Positions 15,692 to 24,325 of a DNA stretch of 64,000 nucleotides are shown piece after piece. A program made the position numbers and the translations under genes. How positions within the stretch are numbered: position 1 is the first letter of the stretch; each line of letters opens with the position of its first letter. The stretch lies in assembly GCF_011758805.1 (NCBI RefSeq), contig NZ_JAANOW010000002.1:186001-250000 (forward strand), in the 5' to 3' direction. The notes under the pieces were generated by a model, which was not told the DNA's origin, made no database searches, and saw nothing but the letters and a program-made list of their open reading frames with translations. The stretch comes from Mycolicibacterium fluoranthenivorans. GTDB lineage: Bacteria; Actinomycetota; Actinomycetes; Mycobacteriales; Mycobacteriaceae.

Positions 15692-16862
15692 TCCCGACGT
15701 CGAAGAATTCCGTGCCGAGTTCTCGGCCTTCCTCGACCAGCATTTGCCCTCTGCGGCGGACACCTTGGAGCGTCCGCGGTCGGTATCGCACATGCCGCAG
15801 TGGGCACGCGACTGGCAGCGCCTGCTGTTCGACAACGGCTGGCTGCTGCCGGCTCAGCCCCCGCAGTTCGGTGGCCGCAACGCCTCGGTGTTGCAGACCT
15901 ATGTCCATCTGGAGGAGCTGTGCCGGCGTCGGATCTACCACAGCTTCAACCCGCAGGGCGTCAACATCATCGCCGCATCGTTGTTGACCTTCGGCACCGA
16001 GGAACAGAAGCAGCAGTGGGCGGTGCCGGTGCTCAAGGGGGAGCGCACCGCGTCACTGGGCATGAGCGAGCCGAGCGCGGGGTCCGACCTTGCGTCGTTG
16101 CGCACCAAGGCTACGTACGAGAGCGGCGCAGAAGGGGGAGCGTTCGTCGTCAACGGCCAGAAGGTCTGGACCTCCGGTGCGCACGACGCCGACTGGCTGC
16201 TGACGTTCGTGCGCACCGACCCCGATGCGCCCAAACACAAGGGCATCAGTGTGCTCATCATCCCGACCGACACCCCGGGTGTGGTGTGCAGGCCGTTCGC
16301 CGATATCTGCGGTGAGGAGAACAAAGACTTCAACGAGGTCTTCTTCGCCGATGTGCGGGTGCCCGCGCAGAACCTCGTCGGCCCGCTCAACGGCGGCTGG
16401 AAGGTGGCCAACGGGTCTCTGGGCCACGAGCGCACCATGATGTGGCTGGGCTTCGCGGACCGGATCGCCAACTCGATCGGCGATTTCAAGCCGGCCACGC
16501 CGCTGGAGCGTGACCAGCTGGCATCGACCATCATGGACTACCAGGCGTTGCGACTGCTGGGTTCGGTCGGGCTGGCCAAAGCCGCCCGAGGGGAGGTCGA
16601 CGTCGCGTCGGTGTCGGTGCCCAAGCTGCTGGGCGCCGAGGCCGAGCTGCGGGCGTCGAACAATGCGCTCATCGCGGCCGGTTCGGAGGGATTGATCCAC
16701 CCGGCGTTCAGCGGGCCGTACGCCCACATGAACCTGGACCACTATTACGCGAGCTGGTTCGAGCGTTACGCGCGTAGCTTCTCGGGCACCATTGCCGGCG
16801 GCACCTCGGAGATCCAGCGCAACATCATCGCGCAGCAGGTGCTCGGCCTGCCTCGGGGCTGA
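15675..16862 (+). CDS. Acyl-CoA dehydrogenase, large subunit type
   Basis: This 395-residue dehydrogenase has the FAD/substrate motif GMSEPSAGSDLASL, the central WTSGAHDADW strand and a C-terminal GGTSEIQRNIIAQQVLGLPR. In place of the Glu of IYEGT it has Ala-Gly (TIAGGTSEI), as in many mycobacterial FadE proteins. The ATG at 15675 overlaps the previous gene; a TTG at 15672 is possible. It probably forms a heteromer with its neighbour and introduces an alpha-beta double bond into a CoA thioester. A strong hairpin terminator follows at 16881. Confidence 0.9.
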   Translation: MQLEFDPDVEEFRAEFSAFLDQHLPSAADTLERPRSVSHMPQWARDWQRLLFDNGWLLPAQPPQFGGRNASVLQTYVHLEELCRRRIYHSFNPQGVNIIAASLLTFGTEEQKQQWAVPVLKGERTASLGMSEPSAGSDLASLRTKATYESGAEGGAFVVNGQKVWTSGAHDADWLLTFVRTDPDAPKHKGISVLIIPTDTPGVVCRPFADICGEENKDFNEVFFADVRVPAQNLVGPLNGGWKVANGSLGHERTMMWLGFADRIANSIGDFKPATPLERDQLASTIMDYQALRLLGSVGLAKAARGEVDVASVSVPKLLGAEAELRASNNALIAAGSEGLIHPAFSGPYAHMNLDHYYASWFERYARSFSGTIAGGTSEIQRNIIAQQVLGLPRG

Positions 16863-16880
16863 GTAGCGAGGTCAGAACAG

Positions 16881-16925
16881 ACGGATTCGGCGCGTGTCGT
16901 CCAAGACGACACGCGCCGAATCCGT
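16881..16925. terminator. Bidirectional hairpin terminator
   Basis: Two perfect 20-bp complementary arms (16881-16900 and 16906-16925) flank a 5-nt CCAAG loop. The stem is GC-rich. It lies between the stop codons of two convergent genes (16862 and 16933), so it can terminate both transcripts. The T-run is weak, as is usual in mycobacteria. Confidence 0.85.
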
Positions 16926-16932
16926 TTGTCGA

Positions 16933-17271
16933 TCAGTAGTTGTTGCAGGTCGTGATGATCTGCGCGATCCCGTCGAAGTACCTCGACGCACCCGGAGTGT
17001 TCGCGATCTGCGTCGCGGTGCGCTGGCGCTCTGCCGGGCCCGAGGCCAGGAAGTTGCGCAGCATGGCCTGCCCGACCGGCTGAGCACTGAACTGCTGAGC
17101 CAGATCAGGCCGTTCCGCGTTCATCGCCCCGACGACCTGGTCGTAGCTACACGTCGTGTTGACCACGGGGCTCAGGTCGGGGGTCGCCGACGCGATGCCT
17201 GCGGTCAGCGGCAGCGTGGCTGCCATCCCGACCAGGGTGAGCACGATCTTCTTTCCCGACACCTTCACCAT
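16933..17271 (-). CDS. Secreted hemophore-like protein
   Basis: The 112-residue protein has a Sec signal peptide: basic MVKVSGKK, a hydrophobic core and a cleavage site after about AGIASA. The mature part is about 85 residues, all-helical in look, with two cysteines (C41 and C109) that can close a disulfide around the domain. This layout and motifs such as NFLASGP and TPGASRYFDG match the mycobacterial hemophore-related family (Rv0203-like haem binding). It could scavenge haem for the local P450s, but that is inference. It is transcribed alone, with a terminator downstream. Confidence 0.75.
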   Translation of the reverse strand: MVKVSGKKIVLTLVGMAATLPLTAGIASATPDLSPVVNTTCSYDQVVGAMNAERPDLAQQFSAQPVGQAMLRNFLASGPAERQRTATQIANTPGASRYFDGIAQIITTCNNY

Positions 17272-17504
17272 TGCCTAGATACCTTTCCCCGCCCGGACCA
17301 GTTTCCGGCGTCACACACTTTTCGTTGTTCGCGCCGGTTGCGTTACACGCTGATTTTTACAGGCTAACAGGACAGCCGAGGGTGCAGAATATTTCTCCAT
17401 AGGAGGCGCCCTGAGCTGCAGCTTTGCAGTTTATTCCCAGGCGGGCGCAGGTATTACCAAACTCACAGAATTCGGCACTGGCGAAATTCGCTGTTGAGCC
17501 ATCG

Positions 17505-18101
17505 TCAGGCCGGCGGTTGCATGCTGCGCAGGGTCCGGGTCAGGTAGTCGTCGAGCAGATCGTCGCGCGTAGGCCAGTCGCCGGTGGTGATCAGCAGCGC
17601 GTAGAGCCCCAGCAGGAAGTACACGGCGCTGTTCATCGGCGTGACCGCGCTGTCGATGTCGCCGCGCCCCCGAGCCAGTTCGATCTGCTCGGCGACCAGG
17701 ACGATCAACGGGTGATCCTGAACGTCCTCGGCGGGTGGCCGGGTCTGGGAGAAATGCAGCGCCAGAAAGTCTTTGAAGAGAACATCGCCCAGCCTGCGTT
17801 CCAGACCCAGGATCAGCCGGGCCACTTCGCGCAACACCGAGGCAAGATCGTCCTGTGTCTTGAGGAACTGCCTGAACTGCTTGGCGATCCGTTCCTCTTC
17901 GCGCCGTTCCAACTCCAGCAGGACATGTTCCTTGGTGGGGAAGTGGAAGAAGAAGGTCCCGTGCGCGACCCCTGCCGCGGCCACGATGGCGGCCACGTCG
18001 GCGGCCGCCAGGCCGGAGCGCTTGAACTCGGCGATCGCTGCGCCCATCAGCCGTTCCCGGGTCTGCAACCGCTTGGCCTCGCGCGCCGACACTTCCACCA
18101 C
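17505..18101 (-). CDS. TetR-family regulator, candidate controller of the GAGAAT-N3-ATTCTC regulon
   Basis: The 198-residue protein has a TetR helix-turn-helix with AAAGVAHGTFFFHFPTKEHV, then a ligand-binding domain with LALHFSQTRPPAED near its middle. The GTG at 18101 is chosen (GTGs at 18098 and 18092 are alternatives); it lies 23 bp after the P450 stop. It is the last gene of an SDR-SDR-ferredoxin-P450-TetR operon whose promoter carries site C. That would give autoregulation and makes it the best local candidate for binding the motif. Against this, its near-identical paralog at 1-286 sits beside a different palindrome. Confidence 0.88.
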   Translation of the reverse strand: MVEVSAREAKRLQTRERLMGAAIAEFKRSGLAAADVAAIVAAAGVAHGTFFFHFPTKEHVLLELERREEERIAKQFRQFLKTQDDLASVLREVARLILGLERRLGDVLFKDFLALHFSQTRPPAEDVQDHPLIVLVAEQIELARGRGDIDSAVTPMNSAVYFLLGLYALLITTGDWPTRDDLLDDYLTRTLRSMQPPA

Positions 18102-18124
18102 AGCGACACAGTATCGCCCGGCGA

Positions 18125-19489
18125 CTACCAGTCGATGACGGCGACTTCCTTGCGTTCGGTGATGGGCCGGGCCAGCTCCTGCTCGTCGCAGATGCGTTGC
18201 AGGTTCTCCAGCGTCTCGTCGAGACCGGGGCCCCGCCGCCGACCGGGGGTGAAGGTGGCGGGCAGGTTCCGCATGCCCTGGATGACACCGATGCTGTCGT
18301 AGTGCACGGTGCCCTCCGGATCGCAGACATAGTCGGGCATCCGGTCCAGCACGGCCGTCAGCATGGACTTGAAGACGGTGCGCGCCACGTTGGAGCCCAC
18401 GCAACGGTGCACGCCGATGCCGAAACTGAAGTGCCGGTTGCCTTTACGGTCCATGACGATGGTGTTCGGATTCTCGAACACCGCCGGATCCCGGTTGGCC
18501 ATCGCCCACGAGATCCACAGGCGCTCGCCCTCTTTGAACCGGGTGCCCTCCACCTCGACGTCAGCCGAGAACGTGCGGCCGTCGCCGGGGGCGGGTGTGA
18601 AGAAGCGCAGGAACTCCTCGGTGGCCGGATTGAGCAGGTCCGCACGTTCCCGGCTGAGCAGCTCACGCTGTTCCGGGTGCTCGCCCAGCCATTCCAGAGC
18701 GTGTGCCGTCAGAGCCGTCGTGGTGTCGAATCCGCCACCGATGATCAGGCCCAGGTTGCCCAGGATCTCCATATCGGGGGCGGGCTCACCGTCGATGCGA
18801 AGTTGGAGCAGGGCGTTGATCAGGCCCGGCTTGGGGTTCTCCTTCATCGCGAACATGTTGGTGAGCAGGTCGATACCCATCTCGCGATGCTGTTCGTTGA
18901 TCTTCGCGCGGTCTGGTGAGTGCTCGGGGGTGTACACCGACGCGTGGGTGGGCTCGCTGTAGACCTTCCACTTCTTCAGGTCCAGACCCATCATCGCCAG
19001 GGTCAGTACCGCGGGAACCACATTGGCCAGATGATCGACGAAATCGATACGACCGGACTCGATGTGCTCGTCGAGTGCGGCGCGGGTGATCTCGTCGACG
19101 AACGGCACCCACCGCTTGATCGCGGCCGGCGACAGGTAGGGGTTCAGCGCACCGCGGTAGGTGCTGTGGTCGGGCTCGTCCATCTCCAGGATCCCGCCGC
19201 GGACGGCGGACGCCCGGCTGGCCAGCGGGATGCTGATGCCTTCGTAACCCGTTCCCTCCCCGGTGATGTCGTGGTCATTGGAGACCACGGGGCAGCGAGC
19301 CAGCTCGAAGACGTGCTTGCTGTCGGCGGCCACCCAGTGCCCGTTGTAGACATCGGTCCACGCCATCGGGCACCGGGTCTGCATTTCCTCGGTGATCTTC
19401 TCGAACTGCAGCCGGTACTCCGGTGTGTGCCGGTCGAAGTGGTACTTGTTCTTCTTGCGGTCGTCGTCAACCACGTCGTCGATACTCAC
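18125..19489 (-). CDS. Cytochrome P450 monooxygenase
   Basis: This 454-residue P450 is long for a bacterial one because of extensions at both ends. The I-helix is IIGGGFDTTTALTAHAL, the ExxR is in EEFLRFF and the heme loop FSFGIGVHRCVG places the Cys at about 363. The last 45 residues after FTPGRRRG are rich in Glu and Arg. The GTG start at 19489 follows AGGGAGA. It is preceded by its own 3Fe-4S-type ferredoxin and two SDRs, so hydroxylation followed by alcohol oxidation is likely. Family and substrate are not assignable here. Confidence 0.92.
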   Translation of the reverse strand: MSIDDVVDDDRKKNKYHFDRHTPEYRLQFEKITEEMQTRCPMAWTDVYNGHWVAADSKHVFELARCPVVSNDHDITGEGTGYEGISIPLASRASAVRGGILEMDEPDHSTYRGALNPYLSPAAIKRWVPFVDEITRAALDEHIESGRIDFVDHLANVVPAVLTLAMMGLDLKKWKVYSEPTHASVYTPEHSPDRAKINEQHREMGIDLLTNMFAMKENPKPGLINALLQLRIDGEPAPDMEILGNLGLIIGGGFDTTTALTAHALEWLGEHPEQRELLSRERADLLNPATEEFLRFFTPAPGDGRTFSADVEVEGTRFKEGERLWISWAMANRDPAVFENPNTIVMDRKGNRHFSFGIGVHRCVGSNVARTVFKSMLTAVLDRMPDYVCDPEGTVHYDSIGVIQGMRNLPATFTPGRRRGPGLDETLENLQRICDEQELARPITERKEVAVIDW

Positions 19490-19538
19490 GGCGTTGTCTC
19501 CCTATGATTTTCGTGACTCAAGACGGCGGCCTTGCCGG

Positions 19539-19730
19539 TCATTCGATGACGATTGCCTGTTCGGGGCAGGAGTGCGCCGCTTCGCGCACCGCCTCCTGCT
19601 GGTCGTCGGGGACGATGTCGGAAACCGGTGACGCATGGCCGTCGACATCGTCGAGTTCGAACGAATCGGGCGCGATCATCGCGCACAACGTGTGTCCCTG
19701 GCAACGTGAGCCGTCGACTGAAACCTTCAC
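19539..19730 (-). CDS. Small P450-type ferredoxin (3Fe-4S-like)
   Basis: The 63-residue ferredoxin has C10, C16 and C55, with His13 at the fourth-ligand position (CQGHTLC). Its GTG start at 19730 lies 19 bp after the mycofactocin-type SDR stop, and the P450 follows after 49 bp. It should shuttle electrons to that P450. It is the third ferredoxin of this type in the window; the three differ at the variable ligand (Asn, Phe, His). Confidence 0.9.
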   Translation of the reverse strand: MKVSVDGSRCQGHTLCAMIAPDSFELDDVDGHASPVSDIVPDDQQEAVREAAHSCPEQAIVIE

Positions 19731-19749
19731 TGCGTCAGCACCTTTCCGA

Positions 19750-20631
19750 TCAGATGTGGTAGTCGTACCACTTGAGGTAGCCGCCGGCGTCGACCCGCAG
19801 CTGCATACCGGTGACGAACCGGGCCTCGTCGGAGGCCAGCCACAGCACCGCGTTGCTGATGTCGACCGGCTCGACCCACGGCACCTTCATGGCCTGCTGC
19901 ACGTAGAAGACCGGCTCGGCGTCCTTGAGTTCCGGATGCTCCAGATCGGGCCGGAACGAGCGGTACATCGGTTCGCTCTGCAGCATGTTCGTGTTGCAGT
20001 TGGTCGGGTGGATGACATTGGCCCGGATCCCGCGGGGGGAGAGCTCGGTGGCCAGGTAGTGCACGTATTCGGAGATCATCCGCTTGGACACCATGTAGCC
20101 CATACCGCCGGGATCCGAACCTGGATTGGGCTTGTTGTGCGCATCCATGAGGGCGGCCGCGGATGCGGTCGCGATGATCGACGCGCCTTCGGTCAGATGC
20201 GGCAGCGCGACCTGGATGGCGTTGATGGTGCCGACCAGGTTGGTGTTGATGCCGTCGGTCCAGGCCTGCATCGGTGGCTGGCCTTTCATGGCGGCGACAC
20301 CGGCCTGGGCCACGACGATGTCGACCTTGCCGAACTCGGCCAGGCCGGCGTCGAGCGCCTCCTTGAGCTGGCCGGCCTCGCGGACATCGGCCTGCGCGGT
20401 GACGATGCGGCGGCCCGCCTTCTCGACGAAGCGCGCGGTCTCTTCGAGATCCTCAGGTGTGGCCAGCGGATAGCCGATGGTGTCGAGGTTCTTGCACAGG
20501 TCGACGGCGATGATGTCGGCGCCCTCTTCGGCGAGCCGGATCGCGTGGCTGCGACCCTGCCCGCGCGCGGCACCGGTGATGAATGCGACTTTTCCGGCAA
20601 CCCGGCCTTCAGTGCTCGCACTGCTTCCCAT
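19750..20631 (-). CDS. Mycofactocin-type short-chain dehydrogenase
   Basis: The 293-residue SDR begins GRVAGKVAFITGAARGQGRSH and continues with EEGADIIAVDLC, the signature of mycofactocin-coupled SDRs, which hold a non-exchanging nicotinamide and pass electrons to mycofactocin. The catalytic Ser region is ATASAAA and the YxxxK is GYMVSKRM. A long insert follows the Rossmann start, as the family expects. The ATG at 20631 lies 17 bp after the upstream SDR stop. Next to a P450 it would oxidise a hydroxylated product to ketone or aldehyde. Confidence 0.88.
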   Translation of the reverse strand: MGSSASTEGRVAGKVAFITGAARGQGRSHAIRLAEEGADIIAVDLCKNLDTIGYPLATPEDLEETARFVEKAGRRIVTAQADVREAGQLKEALDAGLAEFGKVDIVVAQAGVAAMKGQPPMQAWTDGINTNLVGTINAIQVALPHLTEGASIIATASAAALMDAHNKPNPGSDPGGMGYMVSKRMISEYVHYLATELSPRGIRANVIHPTNCNTNMLQSEPMYRSFRPDLEHPELKDAEPVFYVQQAMKVPWVEPVDISNAVLWLASDEARFVTGMQLRVDAGGYLKWYDYHI

Positions 20632-20648
20632 CAGGAGTCCCTTCGGTT

Positions 20649-21350
20649 CTAAGTGTTCCGGCCGCCGTTGACGCCCAGGATCTGTCCGGTGATGTAGCTG
20701 GCTTCCTCGGAGATGAAGAACGCACACGCCGCTGCGATGTCCTCGGGCTTGCCCATGCGCCGCACCGGGGTCTGGGCGATCTGCTTGTCGGTGTCGCCGA
20801 GAAACCCGCGATCTTCGGCCTTGCGGAGCATCGGGGTGTCGATGAAGCCCGGTGGGACGGCATTGACCGTGATCCCCACCGGCCCGTACTCCAGCGCGAG
20901 TGACTTCGTCAGTCCGTTGACCGCCGACTTGGCCGCCACGTACGGCGCCATGAAGGGCTGGCCCGAATGTGTGCTGGACGACGAGATGTTGACGATGCGT
21001 CCCCAGCCGGCCTCGATCATGTCCGGCAGCACGGCCTGGACGCAGTGGAAGACGCCGTTGAGGTTGACGTCGATGACGCGCTGCCAACGCTCGAACGAGG
21101 TGTCGAGGAACTTGCCGAAGCTGTCCAGGCCCGCCGCGTTGACCAGGATGGAGACAGGACCCAGCTGGGCGCGGATGGCGTTCATCGCCTTGTCGACGGC
21201 GGCCCGGTCGGTGACGTCGGCCACGAACGAGTTCGGCGCGTCAGACGGGTTGAGATCGAGGACGGCGACGTGGTACCCGTCGGCGCGGAGTCGGTTCGAG
21301 ATGGCCAGCCCGATCCCGGACCCGCCGCCGGTCACGACAGCATTCTTCAC
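20649..21350 (-). CDS. Short-chain dehydrogenase/reductase (FabG-like)
   Basis: The 233-residue classical SDR has TGGGSGIG near residue 8, NAAG, the catalytic Ser in NISSSSTHSG and YVAAK as YxxxK. The C-terminal GQILGVNGGRNT is FabG-like. It starts at ATG 21350 and is the first gene of the five-gene operon that ends with the TetR gene. Site C is 55 bp upstream. It is a typical beta-hydroxyacyl or hydroxysteroid-type dehydrogenase; the exact substrate cannot be read. Confidence 0.9.
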   Translation of the reverse strand: MKNAVVTGGGSGIGLAISNRLRADGYHVAVLDLNPSDAPNSFVADVTDRAAVDKAMNAIRAQLGPVSILVNAAGLDSFGKFLDTSFERWQRVIDVNLNGVFHCVQAVLPDMIEAGWGRIVNISSSSTHSGQPFMAPYVAAKSAVNGLTKSLALEYGPVGITVNAVPPGFIDTPMLRKAEDRGFLGDTDKQIAQTPVRRMGKPEDIAAACAFFISEEASYITGQILGVNGGRNT

Positions 21351-21404
21351 CTACAGAGCCTCCTGATATGTGGCCGCGATCTCAAGAATCAGCCTTCCGA
21401 TTAT

Positions 21405-21419
21405 GAGAACCGTACTCTC
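21405..21419. promoter_or_regulatory. Operator site C (GAGAAC-CGT-ACTCTC)
   Basis: The site has the spacing of the regulon motif with one mismatch per half. Read leftwards it abuts a CATAAT -10 element (21405-21400) of the SDR-P450-TetR operon, so binding would occlude that promoter. Confidence 0.55.
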
Positions 21420-21518
21420 GGCCAGGTTGATCACGCAAGGTAGGCGGGGTCGCTGCGTGGAACGACAATTCGGTCTCACGTACAGCTTGGGTATCCGGAC
21501 TAGCGCATCTGTGTTTTC

Positions 21519-21546
21519 TTGCGTTCTCATCGTGTGAATGTAAGAT
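21519..21546 (+). promoter_or_regulatory. Predicted promoter of the ALDH-mce operon
   Basis: TTGCGT at 21519-21524 and TAAGAT at 21541-21546 are separated by 16 bp, a good sigma-70-type promoter. Transcription would start near 21553, just before operator site D and about 40 nt before the GTG at 21593. Confidence 0.5.
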
Positions 21547-21557
21547 TCGCCGTTGAT

Positions 21558-21572
21558 GAGAATGAAATTTCC
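21558..21572. promoter_or_regulatory. Operator site D (GAGAAT-GAA-ATTTCC)
   Basis: The left half is exact and the right half has two changes. The symmetry extends outwards to TGATG/CATCA, giving arms that match at 8 of 10 positions. It lies right after the predicted start point of the long ALDH-mce transcript, a roadblock position for a repressor. Confidence 0.5.
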
Positions 21573-21592
21573 ATCACAGTGAGGAGCCCTTT

Positions 21593-23086
21593 GTGAGCGA
21601 GACCTCGACGATCACGTCTGAGAACCGGAGCGGCGCGGCCGACCGACGGATGCTGATCGACGGGCAACTGGTGGACGCGGCGCAGACCTTCGCGACACTC
21701 AACCCCGCCACCGCAGAGGTGCTGGGCCACGCGCCCGATGCGTCCGTCGCCGATGCCGAAGCGGCCGTCGCGGCCGCCCGCCGGGCCTTCGACGGTTCCG
21801 GGTGGGCCACCGATGTCGCCTTGCGGATCCGCTGCCTGGAACAGTTCCACCAGGCTCTCGTCGAGCACCGCGACGAGCTGGCCGCACTGACGACGGCGGA
21901 GGTGGGCGCGACACCCGCGCTGAACCTGGGCGCTCAGCTGGATCAGCCGATCGCCATCGTGAAGTACTACACAGACCTGCTGCGGGACTACCCGCTCACC
22001 GAGGATCTGGGCAATATCGAGAGCCGGGGCGCGCTGCACCACCGTTGGGTGGAGAAGGAAGCCGCGGGCGTCGTCGCCGCGATCATCGCGTACAACTACC
22101 CCAATCAGCTTGCGCTGGCCAAGCTCGCGCCGGCGCTGGCCGCAGGGTGCACGGTGGTACTCAAGGCCGCGCCGGACACCCCGCTGATCACGCTGGCCCT
22201 CGGTGAGTTGATCGCCCGTCACACCGACATCCCGGCCGGCGTCGTCAACGTCATCAGTGGCGCGGACCCGCAGGTCGGTGCGGTACTGACCACCAGCCCG
22301 GATGTCGACATGGTCACCTTCACCGGGTCGACCCCGACCGGCCGCGCCATCATGTCGGCCGCCAGCGCCACGTTGAAGAGGGTGTTCCTCGAACTCGGCG
22401 GCAAGTCGGCGGCCATCGTGCTCGACGACGCCGATTTCGGGATGGCCGCCGTGTTCTCGGCTTTCAGCATGGTGACCCATGCCGGCCAGGGCTGCGCGCT
22501 GACCTCCCGGCTGCTGGTGCCGCGCAGCCACCACGACGAGATCGTGGAGTTGGTCAAGACCAATTTCGGGCACGTCCGCTTCGGGGATCCCACCGACCCC
22601 TCCGTCTATATGGGACCGCTGATCAGTGCGAAGCAGCGCGACAAGGTCGACGCCATGGTGCAGCGCGCCGTCGCGGCCGGGGCCACGCTGGTCACCGGTG
22701 GGGAGAAGAAGGATCCGGGATTCTTCTACACCCCGACACTGCTCACGAATGTCGATCCCGACAGTGAGATCGCCCAGGAAGAGGTGTTCGGGCCGGTGCT
22801 CGTCGTCATCGCCTATGACGATGACGACGAGGCGGTGGCGATCGCCAACAATTCGATCTACGGCCTGTCCGGTGCGGTGTTCGGAAGTCAGGAGCGGGCG
22901 CTGGCGGTGGCCCGCAGGATCCGCACCGGCACCTTCTCCATCAACGGCGGCAACTACTTCAGCCCCGACAGCCCGTTCGGCGGGTTCAAGCAGTCGGGTA
23001 TCGGCCGTGAGATGGGGGCCGCCGGGCTCGACGAGTTCCTGGAGTCCAAGACGTTCGCCACTGTGATCGGACCGGCGGCCCAGTAA
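21593..23086 (+). CDS. NAD(P)-dependent aldehyde dehydrogenase
   Basis: This 497-residue aldehyde dehydrogenase is complete. It has AYNYPN (about 167) for cofactor orientation, FTGSTPTG for NAD binding, the general base E267 in LELGGKS and the nucleophile C301 in GQGCALTSR. The GTG start at 21593 is preceded by GAGGAG. Its TAA overlaps the ATG of the CoA-transferase (TAATG). It heads the long run that leads into yrbE-mce and would oxidise the aldehyde made by P450/SDR action to an acid ready for CoA activation. Confidence 0.93.
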   Translation: MSETSTITSENRSGAADRRMLIDGQLVDAAQTFATLNPATAEVLGHAPDASVADAEAAVAAARRAFDGSGWATDVALRIRCLEQFHQALVEHRDELAALTTAEVGATPALNLGAQLDQPIAIVKYYTDLLRDYPLTEDLGNIESRGALHHRWVEKEAAGVVAAIIAYNYPNQLALAKLAPALAAGCTVVLKAAPDTPLITLALGELIARHTDIPAGVVNVISGADPQVGAVLTTSPDVDMVTFTGSTPTGRAIMSAASATLKRVFLELGGKSAAIVLDDADFGMAAVFSAFSMVTHAGQGCALTSRLLVPRSHHDEIVELVKTNFGHVRFGDPTDPSVYMGPLISAKQRDKVDAMVQRAVAAGATLVTGGEKKDPGFFYTPTLLTNVDPDSEIAQEEVFGPVLVVIAYDDDDEAVAIANNSIYGLSGAVFGSQERALAVARRIRTGTFSINGGNYFSPDSPFGGFKQSGIGREMGAAGLDEFLESKTFATVIGPAAQ

Positions 23087-24294
23087 TGAGCAAGCCGCTG
23101 GACGGAATTCGCGTTCTCGAAGTCGCCATGTACGGGTTCGTCCCGTCGGCCGGCGCGGTGCTGGCCGAGTGGGGCGCCGATGTGATCAAGGTCGAGCATG
23201 CGGTGACGGGCGATCCGCAGCGCGGTCTGCGTCAGACCGGGCCGCTGCGCGTCGAGGGCGATCCCAACCCGAATATCGAACATGCCAATCGCGGGAAGCG
23301 CAGTCTGGGCCTGGATATGTCGGTGCCCGAAGGTAAAGAGGTGCTCCTGGAACTGGCACGGCGCGCCGATGTGTTCCTGACCAGCTTCCTGCCGGGGCAC
23401 CGCAGGAAGTTCGGTATGGACGTCGACGATATCCGCGCGGTGAACCCGTCCATCATCTACGCGCGCGGCAGTGCGCTCGGGCCCCGCGGTGCGGAATCCG
23501 AGAAGGGCGGCTACGACATGACCGCCTTCTGGTGCCGGGCCGGTACCGCGGCCACCATCACGCCGCCGGGGGTGGAGGGCATGGTCGGTCCGCCCGGTCC
23601 CGCCTACGGTGACACCATTTCCGGCACCAACCTGGCCGGGGGTATCGCCGCGGCTTTGCTGAAGCGGGAACGCACCGGTACGCCTTCGGTGGTGGACGTG
23701 TCGCTGCTCGGCAGTGGCTTGTGGGCGATGGGGCACACCGTCGCGCTCACCTCGCACCTGAAGCAACGGCTGGTCGCCCAGCCGCCCGGCGTACATGGAT
23801 CTCCGATCAATCCGCTCGTTGGGGTCTACGGCACTGCCGATGACCGCTACATTTCGTTCGTCATGATGCAGCCGACGAAGTTCTGGGCCGACGTGTGCCA
23901 CCACGTCGACCTCCCCGAATTGGCCGACGACCCGAGGTTCGCCACCGCCGAGTCGATCGCGGAACACACCCCCGAGGCGGTCGAGATCCTCCGCAAGGTG
24001 ATGGCCACCAGGCCGCTGTCCAAGTGGAGCAAGAAGTTTGCCACGCTGGCCGGCCCCTGGGCGCCGGTGCAGGACACCCTGCAGGCCGCCGAGGACGCTC
24101 AGATCCGTGCGAACGACTACATCGTCACCGCAGGCGAGCTGGAACTGGTGGCCAATCCGGTGCAGTTCGATGTCGTCGCGCCGCACACCGGTGGTGCGCC
24201 GGGATTCGCCGAACAGACCGAGGAGATCCTGCTGGAACTCGGGCTCGATTGGGATCGCATCATCGAGCTGAAAACCGCAGGCGCAGTTACTTAA
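23086..24294 (+). CDS. CaiB/BaiF family CoA-transferase
   Basis: The 402-residue protein begins LDGIRVLEVAMYGFVPSAGAV and continues with LAEWGADVIKVEH and NRGKRSLGLDM, the family hallmarks. The expected catalytic Asp lies in KGGYDMTAFWCRAG. These enzymes move CoA between carboxylic acids. Coupled by overlap to the aldehyde dehydrogenase, it may activate the acid that enzyme makes or recycle CoA; some homologs in steroid pathways act as epimerases (Mcr), which is an alternative. Confidence 0.9.
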   Translation: MSKPLDGIRVLEVAMYGFVPSAGAVLAEWGADVIKVEHAVTGDPQRGLRQTGPLRVEGDPNPNIEHANRGKRSLGLDMSVPEGKEVLLELARRADVFLTSFLPGHRRKFGMDVDDIRAVNPSIIYARGSALGPRGAESEKGGYDMTAFWCRAGTAATITPPGVEGMVGPPGPAYGDTISGTNLAGGIAAALLKRERTGTPSVVDVSLLGSGLWAMGHTVALTSHLKQRLVAQPPGVHGSPINPLVGVYGTADDRYISFVMMQPTKFWADVCHHVDLPELADDPRFATAESIAEHTPEAVEILRKVMATRPLSKWSKKFATLAGPWAPVQDTLQAAEDAQIRANDYIVTAGELELVANPVQFDVVAPHTGGAPGFAEQTEEILLELGLDWDRIIELKTAGAVT

Positions 24295-24325
24295 CCGATC
24301 ACCAGAGAGGTCCGTCGCACAGCTC

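Noticed and set aside
21351..21592. KstR-type cholesterol operator in front of the mce run
   Set aside because: I looked for an AACNNGTT-centred palindrome and saw none in this region; the symmetric elements are of the GAGAAT/ATTCTC kind.
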